Below are positions 25,265 to 32,854 of a DNA stretch of 64,000 nt, piece after piece. The position numbers and the translations under genes are program-made. The stretch comes from Nocardia coubleae NBRC 108252 (GTDB lineage: Bacteria; Actinomycetota; Actinomycetes; Mycobacteriales; Mycobacteriaceae), in NCBI RefSeq assembly GCF_001612805.1, contig NZ_BDBD01000019.1:434001-498000 (forward strand), written 5' to 3'. Within the stretch, counting starts at the first letter, position 1. Every line of letters starts with the position of its first letter. The notes below the pieces were generated by a model, which worked only from the letters and a program-made list of their open reading frames with translations, did no database searches and was not told where the DNA came from.

Positions 25265-26290
25265 GTGAGCGGCGCGGGATCAGGGGGCCGAGCGGAGATC
25301 GGCAGCCGGGTCGACGGCACCGTTTCGGTCCATCTGGTGCGTCTGCTGGTTCAGTCGGCGCGGCGGTTCGGGGTGGCCGAGGAACAGCTGGCGCGCGTAC
25401 CGGGCACCGACGACATGGTGCTGCGTGGTGAGCTGAACCGGCTGCCGATGAGTTCGCTGCTCAGGTTGTGGGAGTTGATCGCGCGGCCAGGCGCGGGCGT
25501 CGCGGTAGCCGAGGCCGCACCGCTCGGCACCTTGAACACCTGGGACTACCTGGTGACAACCGGCGCGACACTGGCGGATTCCTTGCGCGCCGCCCAGCCG
25601 TACCACCGTCTGGTCACCGCGGCCGCCGAGGGTTTCGATCTGTCCGGCGAGGCCGATCTCACCATCGGCTATCGCACGTCGGCGAGCGACCCGACGGTCG
25701 CGTCGACGGTCAACGAGTACGTGCTGGCTTACTACCTGCGCCGCGCCCGCGAGGCGACCGGCCGCCCACTGGTTCCGACGAAGGTGACCTTCGGGCATCC
25801 GGCGCCACCGGACTACCACCACCTGATCGACGTATTCGGCACGCGAACCATCGAATTCGGTGCCGAGGCCGACTCGATCACGTTCCGCGCCGACGATGCC
25901 AACGCCCCGCTCCCCCGCGCCGACCCGATGCTCGCCGACCTGATGCGCAGCCACGCCGACCTCGTCCTCGCGTCCGCACGCACCGTCGCCGACCCCCTCG
26001 ACGCGTTCCGCATCGCCCTCGCCTCCGCCCTCGACGCCGCCGACCCCACCCTCGCCCGCGTCGCGAAGGCCCTGGCCATGAGCGAACGCTCCCTGCAACG
26101 CCACCTCGCCGAACAGGGCACCACTTGGCGCGAGGAACTGGACCGCCTGCGCTACGAGCGCGCGAAAACCCTGCTCGCCCAGGGCCTCACCACCTCAACC
26201 ATCGCGCGCCATTTGGCCTTCACCGACGACCGTGCCCTCCGCAAGGCCTTCCACCGCTGGACCGGAACCCCGCCCACCCTCGCGCGCTGA
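25265..26290 (+). CDS. AraC family transcriptional regulator (OruR/arabinose-binding N-domain)
   Basis: About 341 residues. The N-terminal ligand domain is of the Arabinose_bd type (RLLVQSARRFGVAEEQLA near the start, DYLVTTGATLADSLRAAQPY later). The C-terminal AraC helix-turn-helix spans roughly residues 255-340 with LARVAKALAMSERSLQRHLA and FTDDRALRKAFHRWTGTPP. GTG 25265 gives a family-like N-terminus; ATG 25214 adds 17 unconserved residues. The final 96 bp overlap the 3-prime end of the converging LysR gene. It is divergent from lpd. Confidence 0.82.
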   Translation: MSGAGSGGRAEIGSRVDGTVSVHLVRLLVQSARRFGVAEEQLARVPGTDDMVLRGELNRLPMSSLLRLWELIARPGAGVAVAEAAPLGTLNTWDYLVTTGATLADSLRAAQPYHRLVTAAAEGFDLSGEADLTIGYRTSASDPTVASTVNEYVLAYYLRRAREATGRPLVPTKVTFGHPAPPDYHHLIDVFGTRTIEFGAEADSITFRADDANAPLPRADPMLADLMRSHADLVLASARTVADPLDAFRIALASALDAADPTLARVAKALAMSERSLQRHLAEQGTTWREELDRLRYERAKTLLAQGLTTSTIARHLAFTDDRALRKAFHRWTGTPPTLAR

Positions 26291-27184
26291 CGCCCCCGGC
26301 CGCAACGTCTTCCCGATCTCGTCGGCGAGCAAAAAGCCGGCCAGACCGTGTGCGTGCTTCTCCCGGCGCACGAGGGAAATGATGTTGAGGCTGAAGGCGT
26401 CTCGGACTTGACGGAAGAGCAACCGCCCATCGCGGAGTTCTTCGGCGATGTCGAATTCGCTGAGGAAGGCGATGGCGTCTCCGGACATGGCGAGCCGCTT
26501 CATCGTTTCGATGGAATTGGTGTGGAAGGCCGGCTGGATATCGAGTCCCGCATTGGTGAAGGCTTCGGCGACGATGCCGTGGATCACCATGGACCGGTCG
26601 GCGAAGATCAGCGGAAACGGCGTGCATTGGGCGAGCGGAACGGTGTCCATCGGTGCGAGCGGATGATGCGGTGAGACAACAACTCCCAGCCGGGTGTTCA
26701 TCTGCCAGCAGACTTCCAGCTGGGCCGAGGCCGGGATATTGAAGCCGAGGCCGAGGTCGGCTTCGCTGTTCTCGATGGCCCCCACGATGTCGAGGGTCGA
26801 CATGGTGCGGATCGAGATCCGGATCTGCGGATGCCGAGCCCGGAAGCTCGCGGCGGCGGTGGCGACGACGCTGCTGGCCAGACCCGTCATGGTGGCGATG
26901 ACCACCTCGCCGCTGCCGAGGGCGCGCAGGTCCCGGATATCGGCGACCGTTTCCCGGTATTGGCGCAGCGTCTGCCGGATATGGGCGACCAGCGCCTCGC
27001 CGGCCGGGGTGAGGCGCATACCGCGAGGCAACCGCTCGAACAGCGGCTGTTCCAGCTCCGCCTCGAGCAGCAGGATCTGCCGGTTGATCGCCGAGGGCGC
27101 GACATGCAGCCGGGCGCCTGCCGCACGAATCGACCCGAGCCGAGCCACCTCGTCGATGTAGTGCAGCAATCGTGAATGGAGCAT
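26195..27184 (-). CDS. LysR family transcriptional regulator
   Basis: A 329-residue LysR protein. The N-terminal winged helix is at about 1-60 (LLHYIDEVARLGSIRAAGAR, then A-P-S-A-I-N-R-Q-I). The periplasmic-binding-like effector domain follows, with V-V-I-A-T-M-T-G-L and A-D-L-G-L-G-F-N. ATG 27184 has an ideal Shine-Dalgarno (GGAGG, 7 nt). The last ~32 residues extend beyond normal LysR length and run through the end of the AraC gene on the other strand, which suggests that an original stop was lost. It is divergent from the amidohydrolase/membrane pair and probably its regulator, through the repeat at 27204-27224. Confidence 0.88.
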   Translation of the reverse strand: MLHSRLLHYIDEVARLGSIRAAGARLHVAPSAINRQILLLEAELEQPLFERLPRGMRLTPAGEALVAHIRQTLRQYRETVADIRDLRALGSGEVVIATMTGLASSVVATAAASFRARHPQIRISIRTMSTLDIVGAIENSEADLGLGFNIPASAQLEVCWQMNTRLGVVVSPHHPLAPMDTVPLAQCTPFPLIFADRSMVIHGIVAEAFTNAGLDIQPAFHTNSIETMKRLAMSGDAIAFLSEFDIAEELRDGRLLFRQVRDAFSLNIISLVRREKHAHGLAGFLLADEIGKTLRPGASAREGGRGSGPAVEGLAEGTVVGEGQMARDG

Positions 27185-27203
27185 CACGCACCTCCTCGGC
27201 AGA

Positions 27204-27224
27204 GTGTACGAGAATTGAGTACAC
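27204..27224. promoter_or_regulatory. LysR-type operator between divergent genes
   Basis: The perfect arms GTGTAC (27204-27209) and GTACAC (27219-27224) flank a 9-nt spacer. The centre fits the T-N11-A interrupted dyad of LysR sites. It lies 20 bp upstream of the lysR start and about 84 bp upstream of the amidohydrolase start, a typical place for autorepression and divergent activation. Confidence 0.7.
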
Positions 27225-27307
27225 CTCGTGCGAAAACGAATGCTTGTGGGCAACAGTGCCGGTCGCGTCCAATCAATACAGGCACACATATCGAGATGAG
27301 GACGCCG

Positions 27308-29068
27308 ATGCCCCAATCGAATTCGACAACCGACTCCTTCGCCGGATCCGCCGCGGTCGCCGATCAGGAAAACCATGTCCGGACGATTTTCGACATCCTG
27401 GAGGGCAGGCGGGAAGCCGACCTGCTGCTCCACAATCTGCACATACTCGACGTACACAGCGAAACCGTTTATCCCGGTTCCCTGCTGGTGCACGGCGAAC
27501 GCATCATCGCGCTGAATCCCGACGACACCATTCGGTACCGCGAATCCTTCGACGGTGGTGGGCTTTACGCGATTCCCGGACTGATCGATGTGCATCTGCA
27601 CTTCGAGTCCCAGCTCGCACATCCGGCGGCGTTCGGCGAGGCGATCGTGCCGAGCGGAACCACGACGGTTTTCGGGGAGACGCTCGACTTCGCCAGTGCG
27701 GCCGGCAAGGAGGCCGTCGACGCGGCACGGGCACTGTTCGCCGACCACGACAAGCTCCCGTACCGGCTCTACGCGTTCGCACCGGGGAAGAAGACCCCAC
27801 CGGAAGTCACCGAGGCGATGCTGGAGATGGATCCGGTCATCGGCCTGGGTGAACTCGCCCACCTGTCGTATATGACCGGCAATGCCGAGGACTTCCGCAA
27901 GTCCGCACTCGGCCGGGCCAACGCGGGATTCGTGAACTGCCACTGGGGCGTGACGGCGCTGTCGGACACCCTGCTGAATTACATGCCCGCCATCGGCGTC
28001 GACAACAACCACGATGTGTGGAACGAAGACGATATCGAGAAGAGCATCCGCTACGGCCTGAACACCCAGATCAAATTCGGGGTCGGCAGTCCAGAGGTGA
28101 TTCGAACCATGTTGCGCGCCATCGTCAAACGGCGCTGGCCCGCCGAGAATTTCCAGCTCTGCGCCGACAATATCTCGGTGGACCGGGTGTTGCGGCAGGG
28201 CCATATCGACTGGGTGATCTCGCTGGCCGTCGAAATGGGGATGCCGCCGATTCAGGCGATCAAGATGGGCACCCTGTATGCCGCGCGCTCCTTCCACAAG
28301 GATCGCGATCTCGGTTCGCTGAGTCCGGGACGGTTCGCCGACATCGTGCTCACCGACAGCCTTTCGCGCATCAATCCGCGCTATGTCTTCAAGGGCGGCA
28401 AGCTGATGGCGAAGGACCGCCGGCTGCTCGATCCGGTCCGCATCGACTATTCGGTGCTGGCCAAACAACCGCGTCCCGGTCTCGACGACCTGCGTCCCGA
28501 GCAGCTCGACCTCACACCGCTCGAGGTCTCCGACGACGGCACGCGGGCGAAAGTCCTGCTCTTCGACGTCTACGGGCGCGGGCACCTCAAGTTCGCCCAG
28601 GAAGTCTGGGTTCCCGTGCGCGACGGTTCGATCGTGCCCGAGCACGAGGGTGCGCGGCTCAACCGGATCTCCGTCGTGCAGCGCTATGCCAACGGGGAGC
28701 GGCACATCGTGAACGGTTTGTTCAAAGGCGTCTCGATCGAGGGCGGCGCGGTCGCCACGTTCTGGCCCGCACCGAAGGCCTATTTCGTGGTCGTCGGTAC
28801 CGACAGCACCGAGATGTGCGGCAGCCTCGGACACCTGGACGGTCTCGTCGGCGGTTGCGTCGTCACCGAGGGCGGCGCGGTGAAAGCCGTTCTGCCACTC
28901 GAGTTCTACGGCGTGATGGCCGATATGGATCTCGCCGAACTCGTCGAAGCCACCCGCACGATCGACAACGCCTTGGCCGTTCTGGGCAACAAGAACGAAG
29001 GTGAACCGGTGGTCAACAAACTGCTGACGCTGTTCATTTCGCTCGACCGCTTCGGCTTCATGAAATAG
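27308..29068 (+). CDS. Adenine deaminase-like amidohydrolase (divergent AdeC family)
   Basis: A 586-residue metal-dependent amidohydrolase. By layout it is an adenine deaminase relative: beta-sandwich, barrel with PGLIDVHLHFES (His96, His98), Glu182 in GLGEL, His212 in NCHWG, His235 in DNNHD and Asp287 in CADN, then GSLSPGRFADIVL and a C-terminal AdeC domain. The surroundings of these ligands differ from AdeC: the G-H-A-P-G loop is N-C-H-W-G, S-D-H-E is N-N-H-D and T-D-D is A-D-N. The substrate may therefore not be adenine. GAGG 6 nt before ATG 27308 decides the start. It is followed after 33 bp by a YczE-like membrane protein, likely a transporter or sensor for the same compound. Confidence 0.82.
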   Translation: MPQSNSTTDSFAGSAAVADQENHVRTIFDILEGRREADLLLHNLHILDVHSETVYPGSLLVHGERIIALNPDDTIRYRESFDGGGLYAIPGLIDVHLHFESQLAHPAAFGEAIVPSGTTTVFGETLDFASAAGKEAVDAARALFADHDKLPYRLYAFAPGKKTPPEVTEAMLEMDPVIGLGELAHLSYMTGNAEDFRKSALGRANAGFVNCHWGVTALSDTLLNYMPAIGVDNNHDVWNEDDIEKSIRYGLNTQIKFGVGSPEVIRTMLRAIVKRRWPAENFQLCADNISVDRVLRQGHIDWVISLAVEMGMPPIQAIKMGTLYAARSFHKDRDLGSLSPGRFADIVLTDSLSRINPRYVFKGGKLMAKDRRLLDPVRIDYSVLAKQPRPGLDDLRPEQLDLTPLEVSDDGTRAKVLLFDVYGRGHLKFAQEVWVPVRDGSIVPEHEGARLNRISVVQRYANGERHIVNGLFKGVSIEGGAVATFWPAPKAYFVVVGTDSTEMCGSLGHLDGLVGGCVVTEGGAVKAVLPLEFYGVMADMDLAELVEATRTIDNALAVLGNKNEGEPVVNKLLTLFISLDRFGFMK

Positions 29069-29101
29069 CCTCGGCTACCGCAGAGCAAGGGATCCACCGT
29101 T

Positions 29102-29806
29102 ATGCAACACGACAAAGACGCGGCAGTCATCGACAACGGGAACAAGGTGCGCCGCTGGATCACCTACGTGGCCGGGATATACATCCTCACCCTCGGTCTC
29201 AGCCTGGCCATCAGGGCAGCGATCGGCATTTCCCCGCAGAGCAGCCTCACCCGCACCATGACGCTGGTCTTCACACCGCTGAGTCAGGGCAATTACAACC
29301 TCATCCTCGAAGTCATCATGCTCGTGCTGACCTTCCTGGTCCGCCCGAAGGCCTTCAAGGCGAGCTATCTGCTCTCGATGATCCCGGCGCTGGTCCTGGC
29401 CCTGCTCCTCGATCTCAATCTGTGGCTCACCGAATGGATCCATCTCGAGCCGTACACGGCCAACCTGGTCCTGCTGGTCTTCGCCGATGCGATGCTGGCG
29501 CTCGGTCTGTTCCTGATGATCCGCGCGAATCTGATCCTGATGCCGATCGATCTGTTCGTGAACACCATCCAGCAGATGACCGGCCGGAAATGGGGCAATA
29601 TCAAGACGGTCTTCGACTGCACCCTGCTCGCGCTTTCGGCGGGCATCGGGCTCGTGTTCCTCGGCGCACCGCATTTCATTCGCGAAGGGACGATCATCAA
29701 CGCGATTCTCGTGGGGCAATACGTGAAGGGATACTTCTTCCTGTACGAGAAGTTCGCGGCGCGAAAGCGGCCCGCGCAGTTCGTGCCCGCGCCCGTGACC
29801 GACTAG
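29102..29806 (+). CDS. YczE/YitT-like integral membrane protein
   Basis: A 234-residue protein with about five to six hydrophobic helices. It resembles the YczE/YyaS family: an N-terminal segment YILTLGLSLAIRAAIGISPQ, a second Gly/Asn-rich loop near Q-G-N-Y-N, and the later LGLFLMIRANLILMPIDLFV with K-W-G-N-I-K-T-V-F-D. The internal similarity of the two I-R-A motifs suggests a repeated architecture, as in small transporters. The function of the family is unknown. Its 33-bp distance from the amidohydrolase and the shared direction suggest they work on one pathway. Confidence 0.8.
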   Translation: MQHDKDAAVIDNGNKVRRWITYVAGIYILTLGLSLAIRAAIGISPQSSLTRTMTLVFTPLSQGNYNLILEVIMLVLTFLVRPKAFKASYLLSMIPALVLALLLDLNLWLTEWIHLEPYTANLVLLVFADAMLALGLFLMIRANLILMPIDLFVNTIQQMTGRKWGNIKTVFDCTLLALSAGIGLVFLGAPHFIREGTIINAILVGQYVKGYFFLYEKFAARKRPAQFVPAPVTD

Positions 29807-29820
29807 CCCGAATCGCCACC

Positions 29821-29848
29821 GCCCGGTCCTGTCGCGCAGGGGCCGGGC
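29821..29848. terminator. Hairpin between convergent genes
   Basis: A GC-rich imperfect inverted repeat (GCCCGGTCCTG at 29821-29831 against CAGGGGCCGGGC at 29837-29848, one bulge) lies between converging genes that end at 29806 and 29858. Confidence 0.55.
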
Positions 29849-29857
29849 AGTGGTCGT

Positions 29858-30445
29858 TCAGCGGCGGACCTTGTAGCTCAGATGGGTGGCGCGGCGGCCC
29901 GGGACGACGACCGGGTCGTCGAGCAGCAGGTGACCTTTCGCGAGCTTCCCGAAGTAGGAGACGCCCTCGCCGAACAGCACCGGCACGAGGCTCACGCACA
30001 CCTCATCGACCAGGCCGAGGTCGAGGGCCTGCTGGATGATTGTCGAGCTGGCGATGGTGACGTTCTTGTCGCCCGCGATCCGCTTGGCCTCGGTGACGGC
30101 GGCGGCCACATCGCCGACGAATGTGGTGTTCGGCCAGCGCTGCGCGGCATCCTCCGGGGCGTGATGGGTGACGACGACAACGGGCGCGCCCACCGGGTGC
30201 TTGTCGCCCCAACCGTTGGTCATGTCGAACAGACGGCGGCCCGCGATGAGGGCGCCCGTGTTGTCGATCCACTCGTGCAGCACCTGTGCGCCCGCCTCGT
30301 CGACCTGCAGCGACCGCTCGCTGCTCGCGCTCGGCACGGTCACCTCACCGCCCTCGTACCACTCGAACAGTTCGCCGATCCCGTCGTCGGGGTCGGCGAC
30401 GAATCCGTCCAGCGACATCGTCATATGCGTGAATACTTTGCCCAT
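29858..30445 (-). CDS. Dihydrofolate reductase / RibD C-terminal family protein
   Basis: A 195-residue NADPH-binding reductase-like protein of the RibD_C/DHFR superfamily. It begins with KVFTHMTMSLDGFVADPDDG, the classic opening of this group. It continues with GALIAGRRLFDMTNGWGDKH and a phosphate-binding stretch V-A-A-A-V-T-E-A-K-R. ATG 30445 is fixed by GGAGG 7 nt upstream. Members are widespread in actinobacteria with unknown substrates; true folate reduction is unlikely without the DHFR core residues. It is divergent from the MDR oxidoreductase. Confidence 0.85.
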   Translation of the reverse strand: MGKVFTHMTMSLDGFVADPDDGIGELFEWYEGGEVTVPSASSERSLQVDEAGAQVLHEWIDNTGALIAGRRLFDMTNGWGDKHPVGAPVVVVTHHAPEDAAQRWPNTTFVGDVAAAVTEAKRIAGDKNVTIASSTIIQQALDLGLVDEVCVSLVPVLFGEGVSYFGKLAKGHLLLDDPVVVPGRRATHLSYKVRR

Positions 30446-30682
30446 GCTCGCGCCTCCTGGCGAAACGGTTGTCATCGATATAGACGCACCGTGCGCACGG
30501 AACTCATCGGTGCCAAATCCTTTCGCTCGCCCGGTGTGGCGACCATGGCACGCGGCCTGTCGGGCCCTGGCGCGTAAGGACCGGGTGGTGGCGTGTGCGG
30601 ACCTGGGAACGGCGACCGGACCGCCATAACGTGGTCTTCACCGGTCAGAAAACACCGGCTGACCTCGAAAGAAGGCTAGATC

Positions 30683-31690
30683 ATGACCATTCCGACGCAT
30701 ACCCGCGAAATCCACCTCGCCGCCCGCCCGAACGGTGCACCGGTCGCCACCGATTTCGCCCTCGTGGAGCGGGAGCTGCCCGAACTCGCCGACGGCCAGA
30801 TCCTGGTGCGCAACACCTGGATGTCGGTCGACCCGTACATGCGCGGCCGGATGGACGACAAGCCGTCCTACATCGCGCCGTTCGAAATCGGTGCGGCACT
30901 GGAAGGTTCGGCGATCGGTGAGGTGATCGCGTCGAAAGCGGATATCGCGGTCGGCACCACGGTGACGCACTTCGCCGGATGGCGCGAACACTCCGTCATC
31001 GATGCGGCATCGGCCACTCCCGTCGACCCCGAACTCGCTGCGCCACAGCACTTCCTGGGCGCTCTCGGCACCACCGGCCTCACCGCCTACGCCGCCCTGA
31101 CCGAGGTGGCGAAGGTGGAGCCGGGCGACACGGTGTTCATCTCGGCGGCCGCGGGCGCGGTCGGCAGTGTGGCGGGCCAGATCGCCAAGGCCCTCGGTGC
31201 CAAACGGGTGATCGGTTCCGCGGGCGGCCCGGTCAAGACGCGAAAGGTGCTCGAGGAGTTCGGTTTCGACGCGGCGATCGACTACCGCGCCGGTGACCTC
31301 GCCGGACAGCTCGCCGAAGCCGCACCGGACGGCATCGACGTGTACCTCGACAGCGTGGGTGGTGAACACCTGAAGGTCGCGATCGAGGCCCTCAACCAGC
31401 ACGGCCGCATCGCCCTGGTCGGCGCCATCAGCGGCTACAACGGCGCGACCACCCATTCCACCCCCGACCTCTACCTCGCGGCAACCAAGGAACTCACCCT
31501 GCGCGGCATGCTCGTGACCAGCTACCTCCCCCTCTTCGCCGACTACATCCCGAAGGCCGCCACCTGGCTCGCCGACGGCACCCTCCACACCGCCGAAACC
31601 ACCTACGAGGGCCTCGACCAGGCCCCCGCCGCCCTCCTCGGCGTCCTCACCGGCGCCAACACCGGCAAAATGCTCGTCCGTCTCACGTGA
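30683..31690 (+). CDS. Zinc-free MDR NADP-dependent oxidoreductase (CurA / leukotriene reductase-like)
   Basis: A 335-residue medium-chain reductase that would reduce a conjugated enone or aldehyde double bond with NADPH. Family marks are WMSVDPYMRGRMDD near residue 50, the nucleotide motif AAAGAVGSVAGQIAK, and the segment VYLDSVGGEHLKVAIEALNQ. The zinc ligands of alcohol dehydrogenases are absent. Length and motifs match the YncB/CurA subfamily. It is a single gene with a long hairpin directly after the stop. Confidence 0.9.
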   Translation: MTIPTHTREIHLAARPNGAPVATDFALVERELPELADGQILVRNTWMSVDPYMRGRMDDKPSYIAPFEIGAALEGSAIGEVIASKADIAVGTTVTHFAGWREHSVIDAASATPVDPELAAPQHFLGALGTTGLTAYAALTEVAKVEPGDTVFISAAAGAVGSVAGQIAKALGAKRVIGSAGGPVKTRKVLEEFGFDAAIDYRAGDLAGQLAEAAPDGIDVYLDSVGGEHLKVAIEALNQHGRIALVGAISGYNGATTHSTPDLYLAATKELTLRGMLVTSYLPLFADYIPKAATWLADGTLHTAETTYEGLDQAPAALLGVLTGANTGKMLVRLT

Positions 31691-31698
31691 GGACCAAG

Positions 31699-31757
31699 AT
31701 CACCACGCTCTAGTGGCGGCATCGGCCGAGTGCCGTCCGCCACCAGAGCGTGGCGAT
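31699..31757. terminator. Long hairpin after the MDR gene
   Basis: The arms 31703-31719 (CCACGCTCTAGTGGCGG) and 31737-31753 pair over 17 bp with one mismatch around a 17-nt loop. The pairing continues imperfectly outward for a few bases (GATC at both ends). It starts 13 bp after the MDR stop. No T-tract follows. Confidence 0.65.
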
Positions 31758-31768
31758 CGACTGTCCAC

Positions 31769-31804
31769 GTCAGCGCCAGACCTGGGTGGCTACGCGGGTG
31801 AAGT
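31769..31804. repeat. 36-bp direct repeat, copy A
   Basis: These 36 bases are identical, in the same orientation, to 32819-32854. Copy B there is the end of the dipeptidase gene, including its stop codon. Beyond the 36 bp, the flank on the dipeptidase side (31805-31830) still shows weak similarity to the dipeptidase coding sequence. Confidence 0.85.
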
Positions 31805-31811
31805 CCGCGAA
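31770..31811 (-). pseudogene. 3-prime remnant of an M19 dipeptidase gene
   Basis: Read on the minus strand, this piece encodes A-F-F-A-D-FTRVATQVWR and a stop. The intact dipeptidase at 32820-33785 ends with A-L-F-S-G-N-FTRVATQVWR. The last ten codons are identical at DNA level. Upstream of them, only the hydrophobic A-F-F pattern is shared before similarity fades. It appears to be the leftover end of a second or ancestral dipeptidase copy, now separated by the small ESX-like cassette. Confidence 0.6.
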
Positions 31812-31891
31812 GAAGGCGCCGGGCGGCTCGAGGTTTGTCGGGTTCCCCGACCGGCTATATCGTGCTGCGAGACGTCGGACGGGGAGGGGAA

Positions 31892-32155
31892 ATGGCCGGA
31901 TACTTCCAGGTGCATATCGACGTGCACGCGAGCACGGTGCAGTCACTGAAGAGCTCCGAACAAGTACTCGGTGATGCACTGAAAGCATTGCAGAGCCAGG
32001 GCGACGGCGATATCGGCACCACCGGCCTGAACGACGCCGCCGCGAATCTTCAGCGCAGCTGGGAATTCGGCATCGAACGAAACATCGAGGCCGCGATCAC
32101 CACGGCGAGCCTCGAATTCGTAGCCTCCTCGACGACCCCGAGTCTCGACCTGTGA
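31892..32155 (+). CDS. Small ESX/WXG100-like protein
   Basis: An 87-residue helical protein. It starts AGYFQVHIDVHASTVQSLKS and has a central turn with G-T-T-G-L-N-D-A-A-A-N-L-Q followed by a single Trp in LQRSWEFGI and a second helix. The size, the Trp near the middle and the helix-turn-helix shape recall ESX-secreted or ESX-associated proteins, but the exact W-x-G is W-E-F-G. GGAGGGG just upstream of ATG 31892 supports the start. The stop overlaps a membrane protein gene (GTGA). No ESX core genes are nearby. Confidence 0.65.
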   Translation: MAGYFQVHIDVHASTVQSLKSSEQVLGDALKALQSQGDGDIGTTGLNDAAANLQRSWEFGIERNIEAAITTASLEFVASSTTPSLDL

Positions 32156-32730
32156 ACCGGCCACCCGCCGTGGACGTTCCACCGCCGCCCGGACCGGCTC
32201 GGAAGTTTCCACCGACCAGGCGAGGGTTGCGCCACAACTGGTGGATTCGGTGGCCGTTGCTACTCACCGCACTGGCCAGCGGACCACTGACCGTCGTATT
32301 GATCAACGAAGGTATGGATGCGGCGGCCTTGGTCGGGCAGTACTTCATCATCGGGACGATGTTCGGTGGGTGCTTCGTGTGGATCAATCGACGCCGCCGC
32401 AAGGCCCTGCGGCACCCGTGGACTGTGTGGCGGATCCGGTACCTGTCCGGTACCCGCTACGAGTGGGTGGACCTGCTCGGCCCGCACGGCGAAACAGTGA
32501 GCACCCTCCTGCTCAGCACGTGGGCGTGGGATCGGGGCAAACTGGTCAACCACGGCACTAGCGAGATCTGGTTCGCCGGTGATCCGGCCAAGTATGGAGT
32601 CGTGTCCCGTCCGGGCGGACGAGATATGCGCTACGCGTATGTATCCCGCATCTACAAGCCCCCACGCTTGACCTTTCGTGAACCCGCTACACCGCCCGTC
32701 CCTGGCGGGGGTCGACACTCCACAGACTGA
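32152..32730 (+). CDS. Two-helix membrane protein coupled to the ESX-like gene
   Basis: A 192-residue unknown protein starting at a GTG that overlaps the preceding stop. It has a Pro-rich N-terminus, then two hydrophobic helices (about WPLLLTALASGPLTVVLIN and LVGQYFIIGTMFGGCFVWIN), an R-R-R-R-K stop-transfer cluster, and a soluble C-terminal region (TVWRIRYLSGTRYEWVDLLG and later) that looks beta-rich. The strict coupling suggests that the two products interact, perhaps as receptor or immunity-type partner of the small helical protein. This is inference. Confidence 0.65.
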   Translation: MNRPPAVDVPPPPGPARKFPPTRRGLRHNWWIRWPLLLTALASGPLTVVLINEGMDAAALVGQYFIIGTMFGGCFVWINRRRRKALRHPWTVWRIRYLSGTRYEWVDLLGPHGETVSTLLLSTWAWDRGKLVNHGTSEIWFAGDPAKYGVVSRPGGRDMRYAYVSRIYKPPRLTFREPATPPVPGGGRHSTD

Positions 32731-32818
32731 CCGCGGACTCCGCACGACTCGGCGGACGTGGTGGTGGGTTGTGTTCGAGCGTTCGGCGCCCGGGTCGCCA
32801 CGCTCGGCGACGATGCCG

Positions 32819-32854
32819 GTCAGCGCCAGACCTGGGTGGCTACGCGGGTGAAGT
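32819..32854. repeat. 36-bp direct repeat, copy B
   Basis: Identical to 31769-31804 and 1,050 bp away in the same orientation. This copy is the 3-prime end of the intact dipeptidase gene (minus strand). The two copies bracket the ESX-like/membrane protein cassette. Confidence 0.85.

Noticed and set aside
31769..32854. Direct repeats as phage or integrative-element attachment sites
   Set aside because: There is no integrase, no tRNA end and no recombinase between the copies. The repeat is simply the end of a coding sequence, so a duplication/insertion footprint is the simpler view.
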